DNA of 64,000 nucleotides from Algorimicrobium sp002414705 (GCA_963972425.1 CAXAUF010000006.1:43423-107422); one strand, 5' to 3'. Numbered from the stretch's first letter, positions 1 to 9,722 are shown. A program made the numbers and translations. Notes: generated by a model not told the origin, from the letters alone.

Positions 1-822
1 GTGAAAAAAATGAAAGCTAAAGGAGAAAAAGTTCCTCATTTAGCAGCTGTTATTGTTGGAAACGATGGCGCCAGTTTAACCTATGTTGCTAGTAAAGTGA
101 GAGCTTGTGAACGTGTTGGTTTTGAATCTACCATGGTACGATTATCAAATACAACTAGTGAAATTGAATTACTGGACAAAATTGAAGAGTTAAACGAAAA
201 CCCTGATATTGATGGATTTATCATTCAATTACCCTTGCCACCTCAAATAAATACTCAAAAAGTTTTAATGGCTGTGGATCCTGATAAGGATGTGGATGGT
301 TTCCATCCCATGAATTTTGGTAAAATGGCCCTGGATATGTCTACATTTATTCCAGCAACACCATTTGGAATTCTGGAATTATTAGATCGTTATAATGTTG
401 AAACCAAAGGTAAACACACGGTCGTTATTGGTCGTTCGCATATTGTTGGTCGTCCTATGAGTATTTTAATGGGAAGAAAAGGATTTCCAGGAAACTCAAC
501 AGTAACCATAACGCATAGTCACACTAAAAATATTACTCAAATAACCAGTCAAGCCGATATTATTATTTCTGCTTTAGGTGTTCCTAATTTCTTGAAAGCT
601 GAAATGGTTAAGGATGATGTGGTAATCATTGACGTTGGAATTACACGTGTTCCTGATGACAATGCAGCAAAAGGATATATTATTACAGGTGATGTAGATT
701 TTGAAAATGTCAGTAAAAAAGCGAGTTTTATCACACCTGTTCCAGGTGGTGTTGGGCCGATGACGATTGCCATGTTATTGAAAAACACACTTCTTGCGCG
801 CGAGTTGCATCGTAAAAAGTAA
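1..822 (+). CDS. folD: Bifunctional methylenetetrahydrofolate dehydrogenase/cyclohydrolase FolD (5' partial)
   Basis: FolD interconverts 5,10-methylene-THF and 10-formyl-THF in the cytoplasm, using NADP. The visible part has the substrate motif YVASKVRACERVG with the catalytic Lys, the QLPLP and VDGFHPMN motifs of the active site, the GRSHIVGRP nucleotide-binding turn and the C-terminal PGGVGPMT motif. It holds 273 codons, against roughly 290 for the family, so about 20 N-terminal codons lie before the window. The GTG at position 1 is therefore an internal Val codon, not a start. The C-terminus is complete. The next gene follows after 17 bp on the same strand. Confidence 0.95.
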   Translation: MKKMKAKGEKVPHLAAVIVGNDGASLTYVASKVRACERVGFESTMVRLSNTTSEIELLDKIEELNENPDIDGFIIQLPLPPQINTQKVLMAVDPDKDVDGFHPMNFGKMALDMSTFIPATPFGILELLDRYNVETKGKHTVVIGRSHIVGRPMSILMGRKGFPGNSTVTITHSHTKNITQITSQADIIISALGVPNFLKAEMVKDDVVIIDVGITRVPDDNAAKGYIITGDVDFENVSKKASFITPVPGGVGPMTIAMLLKNTLLARELHRKK

Positions 823-839
823 ACGCGTTATATTGCAGC

Positions 840-1571
840 ATGATTTCTTACCAAATAGCATCTGCAGTAAAAGTTAACCGCGTTACTATTGGCAGTGTTG
901 AACATGTGCTACCAATACTATTAGCAATACTGTTTTGTATAGCTATTATTGCTATATCGAATCAAAAATTTAGTCAGCAACAAAAGGAAAAAACCTTGCA
1001 CTATTTAGGAGTGTTTGTGTCTCTATCCATCATTGTTTTTCATACTTATTACATGAGTCTTGGCGGTTATAATTTATCAGAAGATTTACCGCTTTTTCTA
1101 TGTAGTTTTCTTGCTTTGATTATCCCAATTTTTACACATTACAGAAAATACTGGATGTATGAAATTCTCTTATTTTGGATAATTTCTGGAACATTGCAAG
1201 GTGTTGTTACACCTGATATTGCAATAGGATTTCCGAGTTTAGATTATTTTAGATATTGGATTGTGCATTTGGGTTTACTAACCATTATCTTTTATGCGAC
1301 ATTGGTTTTAAAAATGCGGCCAACATTAAAAAGTGTGTTTAAATCGTTTTTATCGCTTCAAGTTTATGCTGTTATTTTAGTGGGAATAAATTATGTGCTG
1401 GACGCTAATTATTCGTATTTAAATAGAAAGCCCGAATCAGCTTCAGCTTTAGATTATTTTGGTGATTGGCCCAACTATTTATTAGTTATGGAAGCTATTT
1501 TAATTCCATTTTTCTTATTAATTTATCTACCTTTCTATCTTACTCGAAACAGAGCAAAAAAGACTTCCTAA
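840..1571 (+). CDS. YwaF-like integral membrane protein (TIGR02206 family)
   Basis: This is a 243-aa polytopic membrane protein with about six hydrophobic helices and a short basic C-terminal tail (RNRAKKTS). The Trp/Tyr-rich segments around residues 80-150 (LPLFLCSFLAL, FPSLDYFRYWIVHLG) resemble the TIGR02206/YwaF family, which has no firm function. The start is the first ATG after the folD stop, 17 bp downstream, so the two genes are probably cotranscribed. The family call rests on memory of its pattern. Confidence 0.7.
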   Translation: MISYQIASAVKVNRVTIGSVEHVLPILLAILFCIAIIAISNQKFSQQQKEKTLHYLGVFVSLSIIVFHTYYMSLGGYNLSEDLPLFLCSFLALIIPIFTHYRKYWMYEILLFWIISGTLQGVVTPDIAIGFPSLDYFRYWIVHLGLLTIIFYATLVLKMRPTLKSVFKSFLSLQVYAVILVGINYVLDANYSYLNRKPESASALDYFGDWPNYLLVMEAILIPFFLLIYLPFYLTRNRAKKTS

Positions 1572-1633
1572 CGGAAATGGTTATTTTTTATTTGGAATAA
1601 AAACACGTACCTTTTGTTGAAATAACCAACCGT

Positions 1634-3373
1634 ATGAATTCCATTTCAAAATTAGCAATTCTGCTTTCTATTTTTATAGTTGCTTGCCAGTCAAAATCAT
1701 CAGATATTTCATCTAAAGTTAATATTTCGGTATCGTATTCAGACGGTCTTAATCTTGAAAATCTTGATGGAAGATTACTGCTTATTCTAGCAGATAATAA
1801 TAACGAAGAACCTCGATTTCAAGTTAGCTATAATGTAAATGCACAACCCATTTTTGGAAAAAACATCGATCAATTAAAACCAAATGAAAATGTTGTGTTT
1901 TCAAACACTGATTTTGGTTTTCCTTATGAATCACTTAAAGATGTAAAACCAGGAATTTACTACGTACAAGCACTCTTACATACATACGAAACTTTTAATT
2001 TATCTACAGGACAAACTGTTAAACTGCCAATGGATAATGGCGAAGGACAGCAATGGAATAAGTCTCCTGGAAATTTATATAGTAAACCTATTAAGATAGA
2101 AATCACGGAAAATGCGTTTCCTGAAATCCATATTGTCATGGATCAAGTTATCCCTCCAATAAAAGAACCAGAAGATACCGAATGGATAAAGCATATTAAA
2201 ATGAAATCGGATTTACTGTCTGAATTTTGGGGACGAGACATTTATTTAGGTGCTCATGTATTATTGCCAAAAGGATTTGATGAACATCCTGAAGCCAAAT
2301 ATCCACTAATGGTTTTTCAAGGCCATTTTCCAGCTGATTTTGGCGGATTTAGAACAACGCCTCCTGATCCGAATATGAAATCTGAATATTCTGATCGATT
2401 TGGTGTAGAAGGTTATAATATTATTCAGCAACAGGAAGCTTATGATTTTTATAAACGGTGGAACGAACCGGAATATCCTAGATTTTTAATTATTGAAATT
2501 CAACATCCAACACCATATTATGATGATTCCTATGCTGTAAATTCAGCAAATCAAGGACCTTATGGAGATGCACTTACCTATGAATTAATTCCATATATTG
2601 AAAACATGTTTAGAGGTCAAGGTAAAGGATGGTCTCGATTTTTATATGGAGGCTCTACAGGTGGTTGGGAAGCTTTAGCAGTTCAAATTAAATACCCAAC
2701 AGAATATAATGGCTGTTTTGCTGCCTGTCCAGATCCAATAGATTTTAGAGCGTATTGTTTAAATAATATCTACGAAGATGATAATGCCTATTTCGCAAAA
2801 TCCAATCATAATGTTGTTGAGATTCCAGGGCATAGAGATTATTTAGGAAATGTGAATGCTACCGTTAAAGATTTTAATCATTTAGAACTGGCTCTTGGCG
2901 ATAAATCTAGATCTGGTGGACAATTTGATATTTGGGAAGCTACATATTCACCACAAGGAGCAGATGGCTATCCAGAACGTCTTTGGGATAAATACACAGG
3001 AGATATCAATCATGAGGTGGCAGAATATTGGAAAGAAAATTATGATTTAAGATATATTCTAGAACGCGATTGGGATAAATTAGGTGAAAACTTAAAAGGT
3101 AAAATACATATTTATTGTGGAGACATGGATAACTACTATTTGAATAATGCTGTTTACCTCATGGAAGATTTTCTTGAAAGTACTACAGATCCTTATTACG
3201 ACGGAGAAGTTGCTTATGGAGATCGTGCAGAACATTGTTGGAATGGCGATCAAGAAAACCCAAATTACATTTCCAGATTACGTTATAATAGTATGTACGT
3301 ACCAAAAATTATGAAACGGATTATGGAATCTGCTCCAAAAGGTGCAGATTTAACAAGCTGGCGCTACAAATAA
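1634..3373 (+). CDS. Esterase-like alpha/beta-hydrolase lipoprotein
   Basis: The 579-aa product opens with a lipoprotein signal peptide whose lipobox ends at Cys18 (FIVAC), so it should be anchored in a membrane and act outside the cytoplasm. Residues 200-560 form a PF00756-like esterase fold. The nucleophile elbow is GGSTG with Ser341, and His534 in AEHCWNGD is a plausible catalytic His. The N-terminal 180 residues look like a beta-rich accessory domain. The substrate is unknown. The gene converges with the VOC gene, leaving 3 bp between the two stop codons and no visible terminator. Confidence 0.7.
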   Translation: MNSISKLAILLSIFIVACQSKSSDISSKVNISVSYSDGLNLENLDGRLLLILADNNNEEPRFQVSYNVNAQPIFGKNIDQLKPNENVVFSNTDFGFPYESLKDVKPGIYYVQALLHTYETFNLSTGQTVKLPMDNGEGQQWNKSPGNLYSKPIKIEITENAFPEIHIVMDQVIPPIKEPEDTEWIKHIKMKSDLLSEFWGRDIYLGAHVLLPKGFDEHPEAKYPLMVFQGHFPADFGGFRTTPPDPNMKSEYSDRFGVEGYNIIQQQEAYDFYKRWNEPEYPRFLIIEIQHPTPYYDDSYAVNSANQGPYGDALTYELIPYIENMFRGQGKGWSRFLYGGSTGGWEALAVQIKYPTEYNGCFAACPDPIDFRAYCLNNIYEDDNAYFAKSNHNVVEIPGHRDYLGNVNATVKDFNHLELALGDKSRSGGQFDIWEATYSPQGADGYPERLWDKYTGDINHEVAEYWKENYDLRYILERDWDKLGENLKGKIHIYCGDMDNYYLNNAVYLMEDFLESTTDPYYDGEVAYGDRAEHCWNGDQENPNYISRLRYNSMYVPKIMKRIMESAPKGADLTSWRYK

Positions 3374-3376
3374 GTC

Positions 3377-3799
3377 TTATTTAGCAAATAGCTGACTCAT
3401 GTCTTTAAAAGCTTTAAACTCTAAAGCATTTCCTGCAGGATCATAAAAAAACATGATGGTTTGTTCGCCTACTAGACCTTCAAAACGAATATAAGGTTCT
3501 ATGACGAATTGAATGTTTTTAGATTTTAAATGCGTTGAAAATTCTTGAAAATCATTCCAAGGTAAAACAACGCCATAATGCGGAACAGGAACCGATTTCC
3601 CATCCACACTATTGGTATGAATAGCTTCGTCAGATTTAGGTTTGTAGTGAATAACTAATTGGTGACCGAAAAAATTAAAATCGACCCAATGGTCACTACT
3701 TCTGCCTTCTTCGCAATTTAAAACATCACGATAAAAAGTCCGGCAAGCTTCTAAATTATGAACAGGAATAGCAATATGAAATGGTGAAACTGTAGACAT
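3377..3799 (-). CDS. VOC-family (glyoxalase/bleomycin-resistance fold) protein
   Basis: A 140-aa single-domain protein with two beta-alpha-beta-beta-beta modules. The first strand carries HIAIPVHNLEACRTFYRDV, the usual VOC opening with a metal-ligand His. The last strand has FYDPAGNALEFKAF, where Glu is the expected metal ligand. The family covers isomerases, dioxygenases and binding proteins, so no reaction is assigned. It is the last gene of the minus-strand run and starts 5 bp after rluF ends. Confidence 0.85.
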   Translation of the reverse strand: MSTVSPFHIAIPVHNLEACRTFYRDVLNCEEGRSSDHWVDFNFFGHQLVIHYKPKSDEAIHTNSVDGKSVPVPHYGVVLPWNDFQEFSTHLKSKNIQFVIEPYIRFEGLVGEQTIMFFYDPAGNALEFKAFKDMSQLFAK

Positions 3800-3804
3800 A
3801 TAGT

Positions 3805-4569
3805 TTATCTTCTAGATTGTTTTGGAATAGTTTTGCTTAAAAATGTTTTAGAGGAATCTTCTAGCAAACGATTAAGTTCTGTGAATTCTGATTTGGTTAA
3901 TTCTCTGTATTCTCCAACGGGAACATCTAATTTAATGTTCATAATCCGAACACGTTTTAGCGTTTCAACTTCATACGTCAAATATTCGCACATACGACGA
4001 ATTTGTCTATTTAAACCTTGGGTTAAAATAATTTTAAACTCATGTGTTCCTAGTTTTTCAACAATACACGGTTTGGTAGTTTTGTCTAGATCGTCTATAT
4101 AAATCCCTCTAGACATGTATTCAATAAACGTTTGCGAAATAGGTTTATCTACCGTTACAATATATTCCTTTTCGTGGTTGTTACTGGCACGCAATATTTT
4201 GTTTACAATATCACCATCATCTGTTAGGAAAATTAAACCTTCACTGGGTTTATCTAATCGCCCAATAGGAAAAATACGCTTTGGATATTTTATAAAATCG
4301 ATGATATTATCTTTTTCAACACGCGTATCCGTTGTGCAAACTATGCCAACAGGTTTGTTAAACGCTAGATAAACAAACGGACTATTATTAGAGGTAATTT
4401 CTTTTCCATCTACTTGAACAACATCAGTTTCAGTTACTTTTGTGCCCATTTCTGGAACACTTCCATTAATGGTTACACGTCCAGCTTCTATGAGTTTATC
4501 AGCTGCTCTGCGTGAGCAATATCCAGCTTCGCTTAAATATTTGTTGAGTCTCGTTAGTTTTTCTTCCAT
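3805..4569 (-). CDS. rluF: 23S rRNA pseudouridine synthase, RluF type
   Basis: This 254-aa protein has an N-terminal S4 RNA-binding domain (residues about 5-60: LNKYLSEAGYCSRRAADKLI) and a RsuA/RluB/E/F-type catalytic domain. The catalytic motif is GRLDKPSEGLIFLT, with Asp as the nucleophile. The NNHEKEY segment and LNRQIRRMCEYL are typical of RluF, which modifies U2604 of 23S rRNA in E. coli. Target specificity here is inferred from family resemblance. The C-terminal tail is basic. It lies 17 bp downstream of the hydrolase gene in the same run. Confidence 0.9.
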   Translation of the reverse strand: MEEKLTRLNKYLSEAGYCSRRAADKLIEAGRVTINGSVPEMGTKVTETDVVQVDGKEITSNNSPFVYLAFNKPVGIVCTTDTRVEKDNIIDFIKYPKRIFPIGRLDKPSEGLIFLTDDGDIVNKILRASNNHEKEYIVTVDKPISQTFIEYMSRGIYIDDLDKTTKPCIVEKLGTHEFKIILTQGLNRQIRRMCEYLTYEVETLKRVRIMNIKLDVPVGEYRELTKSEFTELNRLLEDSSKTFLSKTIPKQSRR

Positions 4570-4586
4570 GTTGCAAAGGTATCAAT

Positions 4587-5411
4587 TTAGCTTTCTAAAA
4601 ACTCATAAATAGACTTGGATATACTATCGTCTACCAAAGAATGTCCGAAACCGTTAGTGGTTATCAGTTTGCTATTTTTTAAACTATTATTAATTAAAAG
4701 CGCGTCTTGATATGGAATAATAGTGTCTTTTTCATCGTGGATAATCAGGCCATCTAAATTTAACGTTTCTAAATATTTGGCTGTCGAAAAATTTTCAGGC
4801 TCTACATGAAATCGATCTTTAATTAACTGGTTGGTACTATTTATAGTGCGTTTGCTATAACTCATCATTTTGTAGTATCTGCCCAAAACGTCTGAATATT
4901 CTGAAGGTGTTCCTAGCAGAATTAGTTTCTTTATTTCTTTATATTCCGTATTTGTTTGCGAAAAAACTGAAGCCATACCACCAACCGAATGCCCAATAAT
5001 AAAATCTGGTTTAAACTTTTTTGAAACTACCTTTATAAAATCCCCATACAATATAGCGTTGAATCGTTTGCTTCCAGATTTACCATGAGCAGGCGCATCT
5101 AAGGCAATAATATTATAGTTTAGCTTCTTTAAGGGCTCAATTAAATATTGCCATCTGGCTGCATTGCTTTCCCAACCATGTGCTAATAAAATAGTGCTTC
5201 CTTTTCCTAGCCATCTGTAGGTCATAACTGGCATATTATTTACTGTTAATTCTTCGCGGAATGAGGTGCCTAAAAAGTCAAATTGTTTTTCGGTTAATTT
5301 ACCACGCCTTGGTGTTGAAAATAAATATAACGCCAAACGGCCAGCAGATTTTTTAGAAAACAATCCAACGACATTTATCATAAATCCGATAAGTTTATGA
5401 AGGATTTTCAT
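4587..5411 (-). CDS. Alpha/beta-fold hydrolase
   Basis: A 274-aa serine hydrolase with the oxyanion region LLAHGWESNAARW, the nucleophile elbow GHSVGG and the late acid and His motifs HDEKDTIIP and GFGHSLV. The N-terminal hydrophobic stretch may be a weak membrane anchor. Its ATG overlaps the stop codon of the upstream cupin gene by 4 bp (ATGA), which implies translational coupling. The substrate is unknown. Confidence 0.85.
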   Translation of the reverse strand: MKILHKLIGFMINVVGLFSKKSAGRLALYLFSTPRRGKLTEKQFDFLGTSFREELTVNNMPVMTYRWLGKGSTILLAHGWESNAARWQYLIEPLKKLNYNIIALDAPAHGKSGSKRFNAILYGDFIKVVSKKFKPDFIIGHSVGGMASVFSQTNTEYKEIKKLILLGTPSEYSDVLGRYYKMMSYSKRTINSTNQLIKDRFHVEPENFSTAKYLETLNLDGLIIHDEKDTIIPYQDALLINNSLKNSKLITTNGFGHSLVDDSISKSIYEFLES

Positions 5412-5773
5412 GTGTATTCACGATTTACTAAATCCATAGAAAACGAAGGTTTACAGATAGCTAAATACACACAAGGTTCTGTAAAAGGATTGGAATATTG
5501 TACACGAGTGTTTTTGTTTATTTTGATGGATTGTCCAGCTTCCAATACAATTTGTTCGCCATCAATAATAAATTGTTTTTTACCTTTAATTATAAAAGTA
5601 TACTCATCAAATTCGGGAGTTTGAAATGGTTCACTCCAATCTGGTGGTGCAACCATATAAGCAATACTTATTTCCGAATTCCCATCAGTTGCTAATCCAA
5701 AATGTTCTTGAATTATTTTTCCATCAGTTGTAGGGACAACAAAGGGATTGTCTTGAATATGATATGTTTTCAT
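5408..5773 (-). CDS. Cupin-domain protein
   Basis: A 121-aa single cupin barrel. The DEYTFIIKGKKQFIIDGE segment corresponds to cupin motif 1, and the AGQSIKINKNTRVQYSNP segment to motif 2. The usual His metal ligands of motif 1 are mostly missing, so metal binding is doubtful. It overlaps the hydrolase gene by 4 bp and sits 5 bp after yitT. The pairing suggests they act together on a small molecule, but this is inference. Confidence 0.8.
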   Translation of the reverse strand: MKTYHIQDNPFVVPTTDGKIIQEHFGLATDGNSEISIAYMVAPPDWSEPFQTPEFDEYTFIIKGKKQFIIDGEQIVLEAGQSIKINKNTRVQYSNPFTEPCVYLAICKPSFSMDLVNREYT

Positions 5774-5778
5774 TCAAA

Positions 5779-6768
5779 TTATTTTAATGGTTTCCGCTTA
5801 ATCATACCGCCTCGTAAATCTTTTACAAGACCCATAATAATAAAAGCTTCTTTATCAATTTTATCTATTTCAGTATGAAGTTTCGCTAATTCTAGCCTAG
5901 TAACAACCGTATAAATAATGTCTTTATTGTAACTTTCTCCATGACTGCCATAGCCGCCTTTTCCTGCATAAATAGTACAAGCACGTCTTAATTTATCAAT
6001 AATCATAACTCGCAGTGCTTCGTGGTGATTAGAAATAATAGTTACTCCAACATATTCTTCAACACCATCCACGACAAAATCCACTGTTTTGGCAGCGGAC
6101 AGATATGTTAACATGGCATATAATGCTACTTCAATTGAAAGTACGTAAGCACCAAATGAAAAGATAATAAGGTTTGTAAGTAATAAGACATCACCAATAG
6201 TAATGGATAGTTTTCTACTTAAATAAATGGCTAAAACTTCTGTGCCATCAATAACCGCTCCTCCTCTCATGGCCATTCCAATACCTAGTCCCAAAAAGAA
6301 TCCACCAAAAACAGCAATTAGTAATTTGTCGTCTGTAATGGTTGGGTATTCTACAAAATGAACCACAAGAGCCAACATGGTAATGGCTATAATACTTTTA
6401 ATAGCAAAACGCATGCTGAACGTTCTTGCGCCTAAAATTATAAATGGAATATTTACAATGATAAGTAAAACGCCTAATTCTAAATCTGTGATGTTTTCTA
6501 GTAATAGGGAAATTCCTGTAGCTCCACCATCAATAAAACGATTGGGTAGTAAAAAACCTTTCAGTCCAAATCCAGCCGAAAACACACCAATTATGATAAA
6601 AAAGGCTTCTTTTAGAGCGTGTGTTATTTCTACTTGAAGGTTTTTGACAAGTGGTACAATTTCACGATTACTTATTTTTGCAGCTGTTTGGGTAGCTTCA
6701 AGTCGTTTGCGAGCAATGGTAACTAATAATTTGGAAAGGTATGATCTCATATTTTTTTTTAGTTCCAA
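5779..6768 (-). CDS. YitT-family membrane protein (YitT_membrane plus DUF2179)
   Basis: A 329-aa protein with a helical N-terminal extension, a five- to six-helix YitT membrane domain (residues about 50-230, with GFGLKGFLLPNRFIDGGATG) and a C-terminal DUF2179 domain (residues about 235-325, with YVGVTIIS and YTVVTRLEL) that is probably cytoplasmic. The transport substrate of the family is not established. The start chosen overlaps the upstream lipoprotein gene by 10 bp; an alternative ATG lies at 6750. Confidence 0.85.
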   Translation of the reverse strand: MELKKNMRSYLSKLLVTIARKRLEATQTAAKISNREIVPLVKNLQVEITHALKEAFFIIIGVFSAGFGLKGFLLPNRFIDGGATGISLLLENITDLELGVLLIIVNIPFIILGARTFSMRFAIKSIIAITMLALVVHFVEYPTITDDKLLIAVFGGFFLGLGIGMAMRGGAVIDGTEVLAIYLSRKLSITIGDVLLLTNLIIFSFGAYVLSIEVALYAMLTYLSAAKTVDFVVDGVEEYVGVTIISNHHEALRVMIIDKLRRACTIYAGKGGYGSHGESYNKDIIYTVVTRLELAKLHTEIDKIDKEAFIIMGLVKDLRGGMIKRKPLK

Positions 6769-7313
6769 CCAATCATGAAATATTTTATTTTAGCTGTCTC
6801 TGGAATTTGGATAGCTTCAATTTTAGCATTTGAATCAAATTGTAAACTTGCTGGTAATTCTTTTTTGTCAATAGTAAAAAATGCATTTATTTCATTTACA
6901 AAAACTACCACGTTTTTTATGGTGTTTTGAATACTCGAAATTTTATATTGCTTTTGTATATCTCCAAAGGTACTTTTTGTTGAAATGCCTTTTTCTGTCT
7001 TATAACGCGGATCTACCACTTTTATCGTGCTAATCGTTGCAGTAGAATCTATCATTTTGTTAGGACTTAACACCAATAGGACATTTCCGCTTTTATCATA
7101 AATGTCAATATCATAATTAGCATTTTGAAAAGCTTCTGTATTTGATAGTTTCACAATTGAGTCATTTGGAAATATCATATCCAAATCTGCAACTTTGGTC
7201 GAATCCGTTAGCATGCCAATATTTTTGTTTCCAATTAAAAAGGGATCTTTTTCTTTGGAGCAACTTGCAAATAAAGCGGTAATAATGATGAGGCTTAAGA
7301 TTATTTTTTTCAT
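6759..7313 (-). CDS. Conserved lipoprotein of unknown function
   Basis: This 184-aa protein begins with a clear lipoprotein signal (ALFASC, lipid-modified Cys about residue 19). The rest is mixed alpha/beta with a repeated PNDS/PNKM-type loop and no catalytic motif that I recognise. Its last codons overlap yitT, so the two are translationally linked. Its stable position between a HerA-like ATPase and YitT gives no clear function. Confidence 0.75.
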   Translation of the reverse strand: MKKIILSLIIITALFASCSKEKDPFLIGNKNIGMLTDSTKVADLDMIFPNDSIVKLSNTEAFQNANYDIDIYDKSGNVLLVLSPNKMIDSTATISTIKVVDPRYKTEKGISTKSTFGDIQKQYKISSIQNTIKNVVVFVNEINAFFTIDKKELPASLQFDSNAKIEAIQIPETAKIKYFMIGWN

Positions 7314-7356
7314 TTGGGTATTAATTTTTTAGTGTTTATTGGGTTACTTATTTTAC

Positions 7357-8886
7357 TTATTTCATCACTTTGGTCAAGATACCAAAAACGCTTCTAATAA
7401 AGGTAGCGCTTGTTAGTACTTTAACAATTGGATTTACGCGAGAGCTAGAGCGACTTGTGGTTTTTTTAGATTCCGCCTTTTTAAGTGCTTCTTTTTCTTT
7501 TTGTGCTTTTTCTTTTAATTCATCTGCTTCTGCTTGGTCTATTTTTTTGTTAAGCATTTCATAAGCACTTTCTCTATCAATTTCTTCGTTATATTTTTTT
7601 ACCATTTTGGAGTCAGATAAAAGTGCCTGGAGTTCTGTGTCTGTTAAAACATCCATGCGACTCATTGGTGCACGCATCATGGTTGCGGCCAAAGGTGTAG
7701 GTCGTCCTTTTTCATCAAGTGCAGATACTAACGCTTCTCCAGTTCCTAATGATGTTAAAACAGTTGCCGTATCATAATAATCCGTGTCTGGATAATTTTG
7801 TGCTGCTAACTTGATTGCTTTTCTATCTTTGGCAGTAAAAGCACGCAAAGCATGTTGTACTTTTAAGCCTAATTGACTTAAAACAGCTTCGGGAACATCT
7901 GTTGGGTTTTGTGTTACAAAATATAAGCCTACACCTTTACTTCGAATGAGTTTTACAATGCTTTCTATTTGATTTAATAAGGCTTTAGAAGCTTCATTGA
8001 AAATTAAATGCGCTTCGTCTATAAACAAAATTAATTCAGGTCGTCCAGAATCGCCTTGCTCCGGAAAGGTTGAATATATTTCTGCTAATAAACTCAGCAT
8101 AAAGGTTGAAAACAATTTCGGTTTATCTTGAATGTCAGTTAAACGAATAATGTTTATATAGCCACGACCATTTTCATCAACACGTAATAGATCATCTACT
8201 TCAAAGGATTTTTCACCAAAAAACAAATCGCCTCCTTGTTGTTCAATTTCTACTATTTTTCGTAAAATAGCTCCTGTGGATGCCCTTGAAATGCGGCCAT
8301 AAGCGTCTTCAAATTCCTCACGACCTTCATCCGTTGCATATTGAAGAATTTTTTTGAAATCTTTTAAGTCTAAAAGTGGTAATTTATTATCGTCGCAGTA
8401 TTTAAAAATAACGGAAATAATACCAGCTTGCGTTTCGGTAACATCTAAAATTCGTGAAATTAAAACGGGTCCAAATTCGCTAATGGTTGCACGAAGTCGA
8501 ACACCATTTTGTTCCGAAAGTGTTAAAATTTCAACAGGAAATGCTTGTGGATTAAAAGGAAGTCCAATTTGTGCATGACGTTCATCAATTTTAACATGAC
8601 CAGGACTTGGTTGCGCCAAACCACTTAAATCACCTTTAATATCCATTAATAAAACAGGAACACCTTTTTCGCTTAAATTTTCAGCAAGTACTTGAAGCGT
8701 TTTTGTTTTTCCTGTTCCCGTTGCACCTGCAATTAAGCCGTGTCTATTCATGGTTTTTAAGGGTACATTTACAAAAGCATTTGTAACAGTTTTGCCATCT
8801 AACATAGCAGAGCCCAATGTTATAAATTCACCTTTATTAGTATTTCCTTCTATAATGTGGTTGAAAAAAGTCTCGTTTCTGTCCAT
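7357..8886 (-). CDS. HerA-like helicase-domain ATPase (DUF853 family)
   Basis: This 509-aa protein has a Walker A motif GATGTGKTKT near residue 55, a Walker B motif LILFIDEAHLIF near residue 288, and an arginine-rich region after LRAFTAKDRKAIKLA, the layout of DUF853/HerA-type ring ATPases. Residues 440-490 form a charged coiled coil (Glu/Lys/Ala-rich) followed by a Ser/Arg linker. These proteins are soluble AAA-like motors thought to act on DNA, but the role of this subfamily is not settled. It is the first gene of the seven-gene minus-strand run, 43 bp upstream of the lipoprotein. Confidence 0.85.
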   Translation of the reverse strand: MDRNETFFNHIIEGNTNKGEFITLGSAMLDGKTVTNAFVNVPLKTMNRHGLIAGATGTGKTKTLQVLAENLSEKGVPVLLMDIKGDLSGLAQPSPGHVKIDERHAQIGLPFNPQAFPVEILTLSEQNGVRLRATISEFGPVLISRILDVTETQAGIISVIFKYCDDNKLPLLDLKDFKKILQYATDEGREEFEDAYGRISRASTGAILRKIVEIEQQGGDLFFGEKSFEVDDLLRVDENGRGYINIIRLTDIQDKPKLFSTFMLSLLAEIYSTFPEQGDSGRPELILFIDEAHLIFNEASKALLNQIESIVKLIRSKGVGLYFVTQNPTDVPEAVLSQLGLKVQHALRAFTAKDRKAIKLAAQNYPDTDYYDTATVLTSLGTGEALVSALDEKGRPTPLAATMMRAPMSRMDVLTDTELQALLSDSKMVKKYNEEIDRESAYEMLNKKIDQAEADELKEKAQKEKEALKKAESKKTTSRSSSRVNPIVKVLTSATFIRSVFGILTKVMK

Positions 8887-9073
8887 GCGTCTAATTTTGT
8901 ATAAAAGTACTAATCTTACTGCAATCAGCAGAAAAATTTATCAACAATATCAAGTAGCAAAGAAATACGCAGTTATTTGTTTCGTTGTTTGCTATTGTTT
9001 TAAAAATCAAAGGACAATAAAAATGTATTCTTAAAAACTAGAAGCATATTACTGCTTACTGAATCCTGTTTTA

Positions 9074-9081
9074 TATCTTTG
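9074..9081 (+). promoter_or_regulatory. Promoter -7 element for queE
   Basis: TATCTTTG matches the Bacteroidota -7 consensus TAnnTTTG exactly. The -33 region 19 nt upstream reads only CTG, so it is weak. The element ends 6 bp before the queE ATG, implying a very short or absent leader. Confidence 0.7.
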
Positions 9082-9087
9082 CACGCT

Positions 9088-9720
9088 ATGACAAGAAGTG
9101 AAAGACAAGAGTTGTTAGATAAAGGACTTTTATTACCCTTAATGGAAGAATTTTATACCATTCAAGGCGAAGGTTTCCATAAAGGGACTGCAGCCTATTT
9201 TATACGTATTGGTGGATGTGATGTAGGATGTCATTGGTGTGATGTTAAGGAAAGCTGGTTAGCAGAATTGCATCCACCAACAGAGACGGATAAAATTGTA
9301 AACAATGCTGAAAAGTATAGTAAAACAATTGTGGTTACAGGTGGCGAACCTTTAATGTGGGATATGACGGAATTAACCAATCAATTGAAAGCAAAAGGTA
9401 TGCAAACGCATATAGAAACGTCTGGTGCTTATGAGTTAACAGGTACTTGGGATTGGATTTGCCTTTCGCCAAAAAAATTAAAATTACCAACACAAGAAGT
9501 TTATGACAATGCGCATGAACTTAAATGTATTATCTATAATAAGGATGATTTCCGTTTTGCTGAAGAACAAGCCGAAAAAGTGAATAAGGATTGCATTTTA
9601 TATTTGCAACCTGAATGGAGCAAACGTGATAAAGTGGTACCTGAAATAGTCGATTATGTTATGGCAAACCCAAAATGGAAAGTATCATTACAAACACACA
9701 AATATTTAAATATACCGTAA
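9088..9720 (+). CDS. queE: 7-carboxy-7-deazaguanine synthase QueE
   Basis: QueE is a radical-SAM enzyme that turns 6-carboxytetrahydropterin into 7-carboxy-7-deazaguanine in queuosine biosynthesis. The 210-aa product has the cluster motif CDVGCHWC (CX3CX2C), the early YTIQGEG substrate motif and the SAM-binding TGGEPLMW. The ATG at 9088 is chosen. An in-frame TTG at 9079 overlaps the promoter -7 box and cannot be the start. The gene stands alone and is closed by a strong hairpin. Confidence 0.93.
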   Translation: MTRSERQELLDKGLLLPLMEEFYTIQGEGFHKGTAAYFIRIGGCDVGCHWCDVKESWLAELHPPTETDKIVNNAEKYSKTIVVTGGEPLMWDMTELTNQLKAKGMQTHIETSGAYELTGTWDWICLSPKKLKLPTQEVYDNAHELKCIIYNKDDFRFAEEQAEKVNKDCILYLQPEWSKRDKVVPEIVDYVMANPKWKVSLQTHKYLNIP

Positions 9721-9722
9721 AT

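Noticed and set aside
9079..9087. Upstream TTG start for queE
   Set aside because: It lies inside the TATCTTTG promoter element. The ATG at 9088 fits the family.
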